A DNA stretch of 64,000 bases from Pontixanthobacter aestiaquae (GTDB lineage: Bacteria; Pseudomonadota; Alphaproteobacteria; Sphingomonadales; Sphingomonadaceae): NCBI RefSeq assembly GCF_009827455.1, contig NZ_WTYZ01000001.1:2675001-2739000 (forward strand). The letters run 5' to 3'. Of the stretch, positions 36,015 through 45,339 are shown one piece after another. The translations under genes were made by a program, and so were the position numbers. Positions within the stretch are counted from its first letter, which is position 1. Each line of letters opens with the position of its first letter. Under the pieces are notes generated by a model. The model did not search any database, was not told the origin of the DNA, and was given only the letters and a program-made list of their open reading frames with translations.

Positions 36015-37643
36015 ATGAGCGAAGCAGTCGCATCGGATTCGACGCAAAAGGGCATTCTGGGTTGGGTCGAGCGGACAGGTAACAAGCTGCCCGATCCGGT
36101 TTTCCTGTTCTTCTATCTGATTATTGCGCTGGTGGTCATTTCGGTAATCTGCGCAATGGCGGGTGTATCCGCTTTCCATCCGACCGAGCTCGATGAAGCG
36201 ACCGGAGGCGCGCTGAAGATCCAAGCGGTAAGCCTATTGGCCGCAGAGAATATCCAGCGTCTGTGGGTCGAAATGCCCAAGACGTTCACCCACTTCCACC
36301 CGCTTGGTTATGTGCTTGTCGTGATGCTTGGTGCGGGTGTCGCCGAGCGGTCAGGTTTCTTTGCCGCTGGTATGGCTAAAGCTGTGAAAAGCGCGCCAAA
36401 AGCGCTCCTGACGCCAGTCGTTGCCCTCGTCGCGATGATCGGCAACCATGCCGCTGACGCCGGTTACGTCGTTCTTATCCCTCTCGCAGGCATCCTTTTT
36501 GCAGCCGCAGGACGTCACCCGCTGGCTGGTATTGCGGCGGCATTCGCGGGTGTATCGGGCGGCTTCTCGGCCAATATCTCTCCCGGTCAACTCGATGCGC
36601 TGTTGTTCGGTATCACCGAGGAAGCAGTCGCAGCCAGCTCGCTCGACCCGACTTGGACCGCCAATATCGCGGGTAACTGGTACTTTATCGCAGCGATGAC
36701 GGTCTTGTTTCTGCCGATCATCTGGTACGTGACGGACAAAATTATCGAACCACGCCTCGGCCGTTGGACCGGCGGAGCATCCGCTGGCGCAAACGATGAC
36801 GGTCTCAGCCCCGATCCGACCGAGCATACCGGCGAACTGGCTTCCAAAGGTCTGCGCCATGCGGGATTGGCAGCACTTTTCGTAGTGGCTCTATGGTTGG
36901 CAATGGTGTTCGCACCGGGCACACCCTTGATCGATGAAACCGCTTGTGCGGCCATTCCGGCGGCAGACTGTTCGATCCATTCCGAATTACGTCCGCTTTA
37001 CCAGTCACTGGTAGGTGCGTTCTTCCTGCTCTTCCTGCTCACCGGCTGGGCCTATGGCCGCGCGACCGGCGTGATCAAGGACCACCGCGATCTCGTCAAT
37101 ATGATGGCGGAGTCGATGAAGGACATGGGCTACTACCTCGTCCTCGCCTTCGCCGCCGCGCATTTCGTGGCGATGTTCCATTGGTCCAATCTGGGCCTTA
37201 TATCCGCAGTACACGGTGCCGCGGGCATCGAGTCCACCGGACTACCATTGCCACTGGTGCTCGGCCTGATGGTGATCTTTGCGGGCCTGCTCAACCTGTT
37301 CGTAGGGTCTGCCAGCGCGAAATGGGCGCTGCTGGCACCGATCCTTGTTCCGATGCTGATGCTGCTCGGAATTAGTCCGGAGGGCGCAACCGCCGCCTAC
37401 CGCGTCGGTGACAGTGCTACCAACATCATCACCCCGCTGATGGTCTACTTCCCGCTTATTCTCGTGTTTGCGCAGCGCTGGAAAGCCGACTTCGGCCTGG
37501 GCAGCCTGACCGCTATGATGCTGCCTTACTCGGTATGGCTGCTGATCTCAGGCACGACGCTGATCGTGGTCTGGTTCTATCTCGGCATTCCGCTCGGACC
37601 GGATGCACCGGTGGCATATACGCTGCCTGGCGGGGGCGGCTAA
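36015..37643 (+). CDS. AbgT-family transporter
   Basis: A 542-residue membrane protein of the AbgT family (p-aminobenzoyl-glutamate importers; some members export sulfonamides). GNKLPDPVFLFFYL at the start, AMIGNHAADAGYVVLIPLAG, SGGFSANISPGQLDALL and VGDSATNIITPLMVYFPLIL are family-specific, in a roughly 12-13 helix layout. Substrate is uncertain because both folate-precursor uptake and antimetabolite efflux are known. It stands alone between tdk and rbfA, with only 6 nt separating its stop from the convergent rbfA stop. Confidence 0.92.
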   Translation: MSEAVASDSTQKGILGWVERTGNKLPDPVFLFFYLIIALVVISVICAMAGVSAFHPTELDEATGGALKIQAVSLLAAENIQRLWVEMPKTFTHFHPLGYVLVVMLGAGVAERSGFFAAGMAKAVKSAPKALLTPVVALVAMIGNHAADAGYVVLIPLAGILFAAAGRHPLAGIAAAFAGVSGGFSANISPGQLDALLFGITEEAVAASSLDPTWTANIAGNWYFIAAMTVLFLPIIWYVTDKIIEPRLGRWTGGASAGANDDGLSPDPTEHTGELASKGLRHAGLAALFVVALWLAMVFAPGTPLIDETACAAIPAADCSIHSELRPLYQSLVGAFFLLFLLTGWAYGRATGVIKDHRDLVNMMAESMKDMGYYLVLAFAAAHFVAMFHWSNLGLISAVHGAAGIESTGLPLPLVLGLMVIFAGLLNLFVGSASAKWALLAPILVPMLMLLGISPEGATAAYRVGDSATNIITPLMVYFPLILVFAQRWKADFGLGSLTAMMLPYSVWLLISGTTLIVVWFYLGIPLGPDAPVAYTLPGGGG

Positions 37644-37649
37644 GGCGCC

Positions 37650-38048
37650 TTATTCGTCGCCGCCCAGGTCACGGGCAACCTTTGGATCGCTGAGCAACTG
37701 GTCGATCCGGCTGGCTTCGTCGAAGCTTTCGTCTGGCTGGAAGTTCAGTTTCGGCGCGAATTTCAGGCCGAGGCGTTTGGCGACTTCGCGCTGGAAAAAG
37801 GCAGTGTTAGAGCGCAGCGCTTTGAGCACCACGCCTTCATCCTCGCCCAATAGCGGTTTCACATAGACTTTTGCGTTGCGCAGATCGGGCGTCATGCGAA
37901 CTTCGGTCACGCTGACGCTGGTTGCGCGTAGCACATCGTCATGCGCCTCCCCGCGCGCGAGCAGTTCGGACAAGATATGCCGCACTCGCTCGCCCACTTT
38001 CAAGACGCGGACCGATTGTTGTTCTTTGGTGGACTCGTTTCTAGCCAT
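37650..38048 (-). CDS. rbfA: Ribosome-binding factor A
   Basis: A 132-residue RbfA, KH-type fold, with [37 protein letters not shown] and [22 protein letters not shown]. It assists late 16S rRNA maturation. ATG 38048 overlaps the end of the DUF1697 gene; the frame is open to 38069. In most proteobacteria rbfA directly follows infB and precedes truB. Here three unrelated genes lie before it and a 9.6-kb block separates it from truB. Confidence 0.95.
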   Translation of the reverse strand: MARNESTKEQQSVRVLKVGERVRHILSELLARGEAHDDVLRATSVSVTEVRMTPDLRNAKVYVKPLLGEDEGVVLKALRSNTAFFQREVAKRLGLKFAPKLNFQPDESFDEASRIDQLLSDPKVARDLGGDE

Positions 38049-38598
38049 TGAGCTCGTCCATCTTTGCAAGAATACGTTTCATGGATCTAATATTGCGTGC
38101 AGTGCCGCGAATTCCAAGGCGGCGCGTGATAAAATCGCCGGTCAACTTGCTGCGGCCAACCCCATCGACATAGTCGACATGCAGCGCATTGGTTCCGCCA
38201 GCAATCCGTTCATTACCGCGCCCTTCGTGATCAATTTGCAGAGCCTTGATCTGCATGTCACCGGGTTGATCGAGGAAGAACATGGTGTGGACGAATTTCT
38301 CCTCACCCGCTTCCGGGCCCTGGGCAAACGGGTTCTCGGCGATGATCGCAGCAAGCTCATCGCGCGTCATCACTACCACTTCGCTGTCGATGTCGAATTC
38401 GTCGCGGATGATCCATGCGATCTTTTCTGCAAGCCCCTCGGACGGCATCGGTTCGTGGGTGAACAGCACATTGCCGCTGGCCGCGACGGTCTCGATCTCC
38501 TCAAGTTCCTCACGTTCTAACGCTTCGCGAAGATCGACCATCTTCAGCCGGTCTTTACCGACATTGATGCTGCCGAGAAAGGCGACGTAGCGATTCAT
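38041..38598 (-). CDS. DUF1697 family protein
   Basis: A 185-residue DUF1697 protein identified from [20 protein letters not shown], the middle [10 protein letters not shown] and [16 protein letters not shown] at the end. The family is widespread and uncharacterised. It overlaps the thioesterase gene upstream (ATGA) and rbfA downstream by 8 nt, so it is translated inside the infB-rbfA message. Confidence 0.88.
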   Translation of the reverse strand: MNRYVAFLGSINVGKDRLKMVDLREALEREELEEIETVAASGNVLFTHEPMPSEGLAEKIAWIIRDEFDIDSEVVVMTRDELAAIIAENPFAQGPEAGEEKFVHTMFFLDQPGDMQIKALQIDHEGRGNERIAGGTNALHVDYVDGVGRSKLTGDFITRRLGIRGTARNIRSMKRILAKMDELNG

Positions 38599-39017
38599 CG
38601 CGGCACCGAGAGATCAATTCCCGGATTAGGTGTCGGGATGCAGGTGGAGGTACCGCGCGCAAGGATCGTTCCATCGGGCTCCATCAGCTCAGCGCTCAGG
38701 AACACTATACGTTTACCCGCCTTGATGACCGTACCTTTGGCAACCAATGGACCTTGCCGTACAGGGCGGAGCAGAGAGAAATTCACATCCAGCATCAGCG
38801 GCGAATATTCGCCATTCGTGGAATAAGTATGCGCCCAGCCCATCGTCTCATCGAGAAAACCCGCAACCAATCCGCCCTGCACGCTTCCGCGCGGAGTGAT
38901 AAAAACTTCCGGCGCAGTAAAGTTGATAGTCACTGTGTTGGTGTCTTTGTCGAAAGAGACAAACTCGGCACCCATTAACTCGGAATGCGGCCAGATCTTC
39001 GCCTGGAAATCGCTCAT
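38595..39017 (-). CDS. PaaI-family hotdog thioesterase, copy 2
   Basis: A 140-residue single hotdog-fold protein of the PaaI type. The conserved block is TPRGSVQGGLVAGFLDETMG with the catalytic-region Gly/Asp-Glu; FVSFDKDTNTVTINFTAPE precedes it and ARGTSTCIPTPNP ends it. It probably hydrolyses an acyl-CoA. It is clearly a tandem duplicate of the gene upstream: both share the EFVSFD, PRG-VQGGL and GFLDE-MG blocks. Start and stop overlap both neighbours by 4 nt. Confidence 0.88.
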   Translation of the reverse strand: MSDFQAKIWPHSELMGAEFVSFDKDTNTVTINFTAPEVFITPRGSVQGGLVAGFLDETMGWAHTYSTNGEYSPLMLDVNFSLLRPVRQGPLVAKGTVIKAGKRIVFLSAELMEPDGTILARGTSTCIPTPNPGIDLSVPR

Positions 39018-39433
39018 GTCTCGCCACCCGGTACAGAAGTAGGCATGGCGGTGGAGGTCGCGCGGGCAAGGAGATTCCCGTCCTTGTCGAACAGCTCGCC
39101 TTCAAGAAAGGCAACGCGGCGTCCAACACGGATAACGCGACCCTTGGCGGTTATTGTTTCCATCGGAACCATGCGTACGAAAGTCATATTCATATCGAGA
39201 TTGAGCGGCAGCAGCTCGCCATCACTCGCGGCGAGTAAAGCCGTACCCATGACCTCATCCAGAAAGCCGCCGATCAGCCCGCCCTGCACCGCACCGCGCG
39301 GCGAGGCGAACGAAGGCGGCGGAGTGTAGCGAACGGTCGCCGTCGCCGTCTCCTCGTCAAAGGAAACGAACTCCGATCCCATCAACTCAGCGGATGGTGA
39401 GCGGCGACGAGTGAAGATTGGGGCATCAGACAC
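39014..39433 (-). CDS. PaaI-family hotdog thioesterase, copy 1
   Basis: A 139-residue PaaI-type hotdog protein. FASPRGAVQGGLIGGFLDEVMG is at about residues 58-79, quoted here as the diagnostic block, with LMGSEFVSFDEETATATVRY before it and RATSTAMPTSVPGG at the end. It is the first of two tandem paralogues between infB and rbfA. The gap from infB is 172 nt and holds no obvious terminator, so cotranscription with infB is possible but not certain. Confidence 0.88.
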   Translation of the reverse strand: MSDAPIFTRRRSPSAELMGSEFVSFDEETATATVRYTPPPSFASPRGAVQGGLIGGFLDEVMGTALLAASDGELLPLNLDMNMTFVRMVPMETITAKGRVIRVGRRVAFLEGELFDKDGNLLARATSTAMPTSVPGGET

Positions 39434-39605
39434 TTGCTGTAACTATGATCACCAATGAAGTGGGAAACGCAACAATAGCAAACGCTGGCAAACAACCGGC
39501 CAACATACCGTCGCCGACCTCGTCACGGTTACGCGCCCACCATCCCTTTTTTTTCGAGGGAGTCGGCGCCATGGGTTTGTTACGGGATCGACTTTTAGGC
39601 AATTA

Positions 39606-42137
39606 TCAAAGAACCCGCTCTTTCTCCTCGATCTCGAAGACTTCGAGGCTGTCGCCCGGTTGGACGTCATTCGTGTCTTCCAGAACCACGCCGCATTCGA
39701 GGCCTGTGCGGACTTCATCCACATCGTCCTTGAAACGCCGCAGCGAGGCGATGGTTGTCGCCGAAACGATGACATCGTCGCGCGTAAGGCGTGCGAACAG
39801 GCCTTTGCGGATCGCGCCCTCGGTGACCATAAGGCCGGCGGCCTTGTCCTTCTTGCCGGATTTGAAGACTTCTTTGACTTCGGCGCGGCCAACAACATGC
39901 TCGATCTTTTCGGGGCCAAGCTCGCCAGCCATTTCCTTCCCGATTTCGTCGGTCAGGTGATAGATCACGTCGAAATATTTCATCCGGACCTTCTCCCGCT
40001 CGACCAATTGGCGGGCCTTGGGGTTGGGCCGGACGTTGAAGCCGATGATCGGGGCATTTGATGCCGCCGCCAGCGTCACGTCGCTTTCGGTAATCGCACC
40101 AACGCCTGCGTGCAGCACGCGGACCTTGATCAGATCATTGCCGAGATTGTGTAGCGCAGTGGTGATCGCTTCGACACTGCCCTGCACATCGGCTTTGACC
40201 AGAACTGGGAATTCAACGACGTCGCTCTTCAAATTGTTGAACATCGTATCGAAGCTGGTCGGGGCGAGCGCTGTACGCTGGGCGGTCGCGCGTTCCTGAC
40301 GGAACTCGGCCACTTCGCGGGCGCGCGCCTCGTTTTCGACCACAGTCAACTGATCGCCTGCGCCCGGTACTCCGCCAAGGCCAAGAACCTCGACCGGCAT
40401 GGACGGGCCCGCTTCCTTGATCTGCTTGCCTTGATCGTTGACCACCGCACGGACTTTACCGCTTTCGGTACCGACCACGAACACATCGCCGCGTTTCAGC
40501 GTACCGCGTGTCACCAACACAGTCGCGACAGGGCCGCGGCCCTTGTCGAGCTGTGCTTCGATTACAGTAGCGTCAGCCGGACGGTCAGGATTGGCTTTCA
40601 GTTCAAGCAATTCAGCCTGAAGCGCGATCTTCTCGAGCAATTCATCAAGGCCGGTACCCTTAGTTGCCGAGACTTCGACATCCTGCACTTCACCCGACAT
40701 AGCTTCCACGATAACTTCATGCTCAAGCAAACGCTCACGGATATTTTGTGCGTTCGCTTCCGGCTTGTCGATCTTGTTGATCGCCACGATCATCGGAACG
40801 TCAGCCGCCTTGGTGTGCTTAATCGCTTCGATCGTTTGCGGCATGATACCGTCATCTGCCGCAACAACCAGCACCACGATATCGGTAACATTGGCTCCGC
40901 GTTGACGCATTTCGGTGAAAGCTGCGTGACCCGGCGTATCGAGGAAAGTGATCTTCGATTTGTCCTTGGTGGTGACCTGATAGGAACCGATATGCTGGGT
41001 AATACCGCCCGCTTCACCCTTGGTCACATTGGTACCGCGCAGCGCATCAAGCAGGCTGGTTTTACCGTGATCGACATGGCCCATGATCGTAACCACAGGC
41101 GGACGCGGTTTCAGAGTTTCCTCTGGATCCTTGTCTTCCTCGACCTTGATATCGACATCATCTTCAGAAACGCGTTCGATATTGTGGCCGAATTCTTCAA
41201 CCAGCAATTCAGCGGTATCCTGGTCGATCGTCTGGTTGACGGTGACCATCATATCCATGTTGAACAGCGCTTTCACGAGGTCAGCGCCCTTCTCACCCAT
41301 ACGCTTGGCCAATTCGCCAACAGTGATCGCCTCTGGCACGATAACGTCGCGGACCTGCTTCTCGCGCGGCTTGGATGAACCGCCCCCCTGTTCACGGCGC
41401 TCTTTCTCGCGCGCACGTTTCAACGCGGCGAGGCTACGGGCGCGGCGGCCTTCGTCCTCGTTCAGCGCTTTGGTAACGGTCAGCTTGCCCGAACGGCGCT
41501 TGTCTTTTCCGCCACCCTTGGCCGGGCGCTTCTCTTCCTTTTTGGGAGGGCGCTTCGGTTCGGGACGGGCGACAGGCGTGAATTTACGTGCAGCCGGTGT
41601 TGGCGTGGCTTTGTTTTCTTCGGCAGGCGCTTCTTTGGCCGCAGCTTCTGCAGCAGCGATTTCGGCAGCTTGCTTTGCTTCGTCTTCGGCGGCTTTCTTG
41701 GCAGCAGCTTCAGCGTTGGCGTCGGCTTTCTTGTTGTCTTCCTGAGCTTGCTTCTCCTGCTCAAGCGCTTTGGCCTTTTGCTCCGCATCACGGCGGTTGG
41801 CATCTTCGGCAAGACGCAGGCGCTCTTCCTCGGCCTCACGCTGGAGACGGGCAACACGCTCCTGCGGTGTTTCGGAAGTATCAACGACCTTCCTCTTCGG
41901 CGCAGGCGCCTTGGCAGCCGGCTCAGGCGCCGGTGTCGGGGCTGGTGCCGGCGTTGGCTCGGGCGCGGGCGGCGGTGTCTCGCCAGGCTTCACGAGCTTA
42001 CGCTTACGCTTCACCTCAACCGTGACGTTATTCGTCCGGCCGTGGGAGAAAGTCTGTTTGACTTCTCCACCACCAGCCGGGCCTTTCAGGCCAAGCGGCT
42101 TGCGGGTGCGCGTCGGTTTCTTGTCTTCGTCGCTCAT
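39606..42137 (-). CDS. infB: Translation initiation factor IF-2
   Basis: An 843-residue IF-2. The first 260 residues are a low-complexity Ala/Pro/Lys/Glu-rich extension, including a proline-alanine stretch near 55-80 and a long charged helix. An IF-2N-like segment (ITVGELAKRMGEKGADLVKALF) follows. The GTPase domain has G1 GHVDHGKT at 353-360, then DTPGHAAF and NKIDKPEA, and domains II-IV end in DVQPGDSLEVFEIEE. It positions initiator tRNA on the small subunit. It belongs to the rimP-nusA-ylxR-infB unit, 9 nt after ylxR. Confidence 0.98.
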   Translation of the reverse strand: MSDEDKKPTRTRKPLGLKGPAGGGEVKQTFSHGRTNNVTVEVKRKRKLVKPGETPPPAPEPTPAPAPTPAPEPAAKAPAPKRKVVDTSETPQERVARLQREAEEERLRLAEDANRRDAEQKAKALEQEKQAQEDNKKADANAEAAAKKAAEDEAKQAAEIAAAEAAAKEAPAEENKATPTPAARKFTPVARPEPKRPPKKEEKRPAKGGGKDKRRSGKLTVTKALNEDEGRRARSLAALKRAREKERREQGGGSSKPREKQVRDVIVPEAITVGELAKRMGEKGADLVKALFNMDMMVTVNQTIDQDTAELLVEEFGHNIERVSEDDVDIKVEEDKDPEETLKPRPPVVTIMGHVDHGKTSLLDALRGTNVTKGEAGGITQHIGSYQVTTKDKSKITFLDTPGHAAFTEMRQRGANVTDIVVLVVAADDGIMPQTIEAIKHTKAADVPMIVAINKIDKPEANAQNIRERLLEHEVIVEAMSGEVQDVEVSATKGTGLDELLEKIALQAELLELKANPDRPADATVIEAQLDKGRGPVATVLVTRGTLKRGDVFVVGTESGKVRAVVNDQGKQIKEAGPSMPVEVLGLGGVPGAGDQLTVVENEARAREVAEFRQERATAQRTALAPTSFDTMFNNLKSDVVEFPVLVKADVQGSVEAITTALHNLGNDLIKVRVLHAGVGAITESDVTLAAASNAPIIGFNVRPNPKARQLVEREKVRMKYFDVIYHLTDEIGKEMAGELGPEKIEHVVGRAEVKEVFKSGKKDKAAGLMVTEGAIRKGLFARLTRDDVIVSATTIASLRRFKDDVDEVRTGLECGVVLEDTNDVQPGDSLEVFEIEEKERVL

Positions 42138-42146
42138 AAAGCTCGT

Positions 42147-42938
42147 TTATCCTTCAGTACTCAATTCGTCATTCTGAACGGGCGCAGCGTGCACCTCGCC
42201 CGTATTCGGTTCACCCGAACTCTTTAGGGGCTTATCAGCCCGTAGGAAATGCATCAGGCGCGTTAGGACCGATTGGACCCGTTCTGCGGACTTATCATCT
42301 GCCAGCGCCATATGAACGACGTTATCGCGGCCCAATGCCACAGACAGGGCCGCTCGGTCCAGTGGCAAGGTGATACCCCTACCTTCTGGCCGGCCTCCTG
42401 AACCTTCTTCTTCGCGCCCTACCCGCCATGCCTGATCCAGCTTCTTACGCCCGTCCTCGCTTGCATCGGAAGCGTGGAGAAGCAGCGCAATCCGGCCAGA
42501 TCGGGCCTGTTCGGCAATCCGGTCTGATCCCAATATAAGTTTTCCGGCGCGCATTTCGAGACCAAGGCGGTCTAATAGCAAGCTGGAAAGTGCCGTCTCG
42601 ATTAAGTTGGGCAGGTCATCAGGTACGGTCAGTTTCGCACCTTTGAATGCCCGCGCTAAAGCACCGCGCAATTTTCCGGCAGTCAGCGCCTCTGCAAGTT
42701 CAGCGCGTGTCGCGCCGAGCCACGCGCCGCGCCCGGGGGCACGCGCCAGCGGGTCGGGCAGCACATCGCTTGTCCCGTCTTTTTTGGCTGGCGAAATCGC
42801 AAGCCTGATCAGTTCGTCTTTCGAAGAAACCTCTCCGGACAGGATGCAGCGCCGTTCGGGCGCGGAAGCCTTATGCCCCCGCCCCGTTGCGGCTTCAGAG
42901 ATGTCGGACGCTACAGTCTCATGTGGTGGAGTCCGCAT
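42147..42938 (-). CDS. YlxR (DUF448) RNA-binding protein
   Basis: A 263-residue protein with the DUF448/YlxR domain near the N-terminus (ERRCILSGEVSSKDELIRLAIS, then ARAPGRGAWLGATRAELAEA). A C-terminal half resembles the L7Ae-like domain often fused to it in alphaproteobacteria (GLEMRAGKLILGSDRIAEQA). It is probably an RNA-binding helper of the nusA operon. The start overlaps the end of nusA by 20 nt. Confidence 0.88.
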   Translation of the reverse strand: MRTPPHETVASDISEAATGRGHKASAPERRCILSGEVSSKDELIRLAISPAKKDGTSDVLPDPLARAPGRGAWLGATRAELAEALTAGKLRGALARAFKGAKLTVPDDLPNLIETALSSLLLDRLGLEMRAGKLILGSDRIAEQARSGRIALLLHASDASEDGRKKLDQAWRVGREEEGSGGRPEGRGITLPLDRAALSVALGRDNVVHMALADDKSAERVQSVLTRLMHFLRADKPLKSSGEPNTGEVHAAPVQNDELSTEG

Positions 42939-44598
42939 CGGCGGCCTCCTGTGTGTCAGGTTCGTCGGTGGAAGCAGCAGCCGGTGCGTCTTCCTCGTCT
43001 TCGAACCAATGCGCGCGGGCAGCCATAATGATCTCGTTGCCCTGTTCTTCGCTCAGGCCATACTCGCCAAGAACGCCGCCTTTGTCTTCAGTCCGCTTCG
43101 ACTGTTGGACATCAGCCTTCATGCGCGGCCCCTCGGTCGGATTCTGACGGCGCTTCGGTGCTTCACGCTTCTTGGCGATCAGCTCATCCGTCGCGAGATC
43201 GGCGAGGTCATCGAGTGTCTTGATGCCGGCTTTGCCGAGCGTGACCAGCATAACTTCGGTCAGGTGCGGGATTTCTGCGATAGCATCTTCAACGCCCATT
43301 TCGCGGCGCTCTTCGCGAGCAGCAGCTTCGTGACGTTCGATAGCTTCCAGAGCACGGCTCTGAAGTTCTTCGGCCAATTCATCATCGAAACCTTCAATCG
43401 CGCCCAGCTCTTCAAGCTGCACATAGGCAACTTCTTCCAGCTCGGCGAAACCTTCGGCAACCAGAAGCTGCGACAGGGTTTCGTCGACGTCGAGCTCTTC
43501 TTCGAACATTTTCGACCGCTCGGCGAATTCCTTCTGACGCTTTTCGGAGGCTTCTTCCTCGGTCATGATATCGATCTGGTGACCGGTCAACTGACTGGCG
43601 AGACGGACATTCTGGCCGCGGCGGCCAATCGCCAGGCTAAGCTGATCGTCAGGAACGACCACTTCAATCCGGCCTTCATCCTCATCGAGAACAACCCGCG
43701 CAACAGTCGCAGGCTGGAGGCCGTTGACCACAAATGTCGCGGTGTCTTCCGACCATGGAATGATGTCGATCTTCTCGCCCTGCAATTCCTGCACTACGGC
43801 CTGAACGCGGCTACCTTTCATACCCACACAGGCACCGACGGGGTCGATGGAACTATCATGGCTGATGACGCCGATCTTGGCGCGGCTGCCCGGATCGCGA
43901 GCGGCCGCTTTGATCTCGATAATGCCGTCGTAAATTTCGGGCACTTCCTGCGCGAACAGCTTGCGCATGAAATCAGGATGCGCGCGGCTGAGGAAAATCT
44001 GCGGACCGCGATTGTTGCGCTCCACTTTGGTGATGATCGCACGAATACGCTCACCCACACGCGCAGCTTCACGCGGAATCTGCTGGTCGCGGCGGATAAC
44101 GCCTTCGGCGCGGCCCAGATTGACGATCACATGGCCAAACTCGACCGATTTGATCACGCCGGTGATGACTTCGCCGTCGCGGTCTTTGAATTCTTCGAAC
44201 TGACGCTCACGCTCGGCATCCCGAACCTTCTGGAAGATCACTTGCTTGGCGCTCTGCGCATCAATCCGGCCCAGATCAACGGGTGGCAGCGGGTCGACAA
44301 TGAAGTCACCCAGCTTGGCATCGTCTTCCAGCTTTTGCGCGGCTTTCAGATCGACTTGCTTGAAGTAGTCTTCGACTTCTTCCACCACTTCGACAACACG
44401 CCACAGGCGCAGATCGCCGGTTTGCGGGTCGAGCTTCGCGCGAATGTCATTCTCCGCGCCATAGCGGTTGCGCGCGCTCTTCTGGATCGCTTCTTCCATC
44501 GCTTCGATGACGATCGCTTTGTCGATCATCTTCTCGGTTGCGACAGCGTTTGCGATTGCAAGCAGCTCTGCCTTATTGGCGGAAATAGCACTGGCCAT
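42919..44598 (-). CDS. nusA: Transcription termination/antitermination factor NusA
   Basis: A 559-residue NusA. It has an N-terminal RNA-polymerase-binding domain (ELLAIANAVATEKMIDKAIVIEAMEEAIQKSAR in two pieces), an S1 domain (EVITGVIKSVEFGHVIVNLG), KH domains (PVGACVGMKGSRVQAVVQEL; SLAIGRRGQNVRLASQLTG) and C-terminal acidic repeats with LLVAEGFAELEEVAYV. It modulates pausing, termination and rRNA antitermination. Its ATG shares a base with the rimP stop (TAATG). Confidence 0.97.
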   Translation of the reverse strand: MASAISANKAELLAIANAVATEKMIDKAIVIEAMEEAIQKSARNRYGAENDIRAKLDPQTGDLRLWRVVEVVEEVEDYFKQVDLKAAQKLEDDAKLGDFIVDPLPPVDLGRIDAQSAKQVIFQKVRDAERERQFEEFKDRDGEVITGVIKSVEFGHVIVNLGRAEGVIRRDQQIPREAARVGERIRAIITKVERNNRGPQIFLSRAHPDFMRKLFAQEVPEIYDGIIEIKAAARDPGSRAKIGVISHDSSIDPVGACVGMKGSRVQAVVQELQGEKIDIIPWSEDTATFVVNGLQPATVARVVLDEDEGRIEVVVPDDQLSLAIGRRGQNVRLASQLTGHQIDIMTEEEASEKRQKEFAERSKMFEEELDVDETLSQLLVAEGFAELEEVAYVQLEELGAIEGFDDELAEELQSRALEAIERHEAAAREERREMGVEDAIAEIPHLTEVMLVTLGKAGIKTLDDLADLATDELIAKKREAPKRRQNPTEGPRMKADVQQSKRTEDKGGVLGEYGLSEEQGNEIIMAARAHWFEDEEDAPAAASTDEPDTQEAADADSTT

Positions 44599-45176
44599 TA
44601 ATTGTCAGCCTTCTCTTCTTCGTCTTCTGAAATTTCATCGGCACCGGAAGTGTCCAATGGTTTGGTTGCAGCAATCAGCGCGTCGGTCAGGACGAGCTTT
44701 GCCGAATGGATCGAACCGATTGGAAAAGATACCGCACCGGCTTTGTTATCTTCAATTGTGACGGTTTCGGCGCCACTGTCTCCGGCTATCCCGACCAGAT
44801 TGCCACGCATATTGCGCGAGCCATCAAAGCCTTTGATCATCGAGACCTTCACCTCATGCCCGGCCCAATCGGAAAAATCCTTGGGCCGTGTCAGCGGGCG
44901 GTCGATACCGGGTGAACTGACTTCGAGGTGGTAAGCACCCTGAACCAGAACATCGCCCTGTTCTTCAAGAGCATCGATCTGCTCGGACACGGCGCGCGAC
45001 AGAGCCGCGCACTGCTCGATCACCAGCTGACCCGTCGCCGGATCCTCTGCCATGATCTGCAAAGCCTGCGTGCCGTCACCTGCCTCCGACGGCATCATCT
45101 TCACGCGCACAAGATCAAACCCGAGAGCTTTCGCTTCAGGTTCGATAATCTGTGTCAGGCGTGCCAGATCGGCCAT
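44598..45176 (-). CDS. rimP: Ribosome maturation factor RimP
   Basis: A 192-residue RimP starting MADLARLTQIIEPEAKALGFDLV, with CAALSRAVSEQIDALEEQG and the family motif LEVSSPGIDRPL, then an acidic C-terminus. It binds the 30S head during assembly. ATG 45176 has GGAG 5 nt upstream, so the frame start at 45209 is rejected. It is the first gene of the nusA-infB unit. Confidence 0.95.
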   Translation of the reverse strand: MADLARLTQIIEPEAKALGFDLVRVKMMPSEAGDGTQALQIMAEDPATGQLVIEQCAALSRAVSEQIDALEEQGDVLVQGAYHLEVSSPGIDRPLTRPKDFSDWAGHEVKVSMIKGFDGSRNMRGNLVGIAGDSGAETVTIEDNKAGAVSFPIGSIHSAKLVLTDALIAATKPLDTSGADEISEDEEEKADN

Positions 45177-45339
45177 TCGGTCTCCGTCAGTAAAGAATCG
45201 TTGTGACAATAGAGTTTCGTGCCAGCCCCTTTCGGCGCCAGCCCCACTTTGAAGTCACAATGTCGGGATGAGGAGCAAATAGGCGGGGATCAGCACGATT
45301 GCAACTATAATTGGAAAATTAGATTCTGGCTCAGTCCAT

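Noticed and set aside
41600..42000. Repetitive Ala/Glu/Lys/Pro-coding sequence as a DNA repeat
   Set aside because: It is the low-complexity N-terminal region of IF-2, common in alphaproteobacteria.
42607..44601. 664-codon plus-strand frame opposite nusA and ylxR
   Set aside because: Mirrors nusA exactly and has no start signal or domain; nusA and ylxR are unambiguous.
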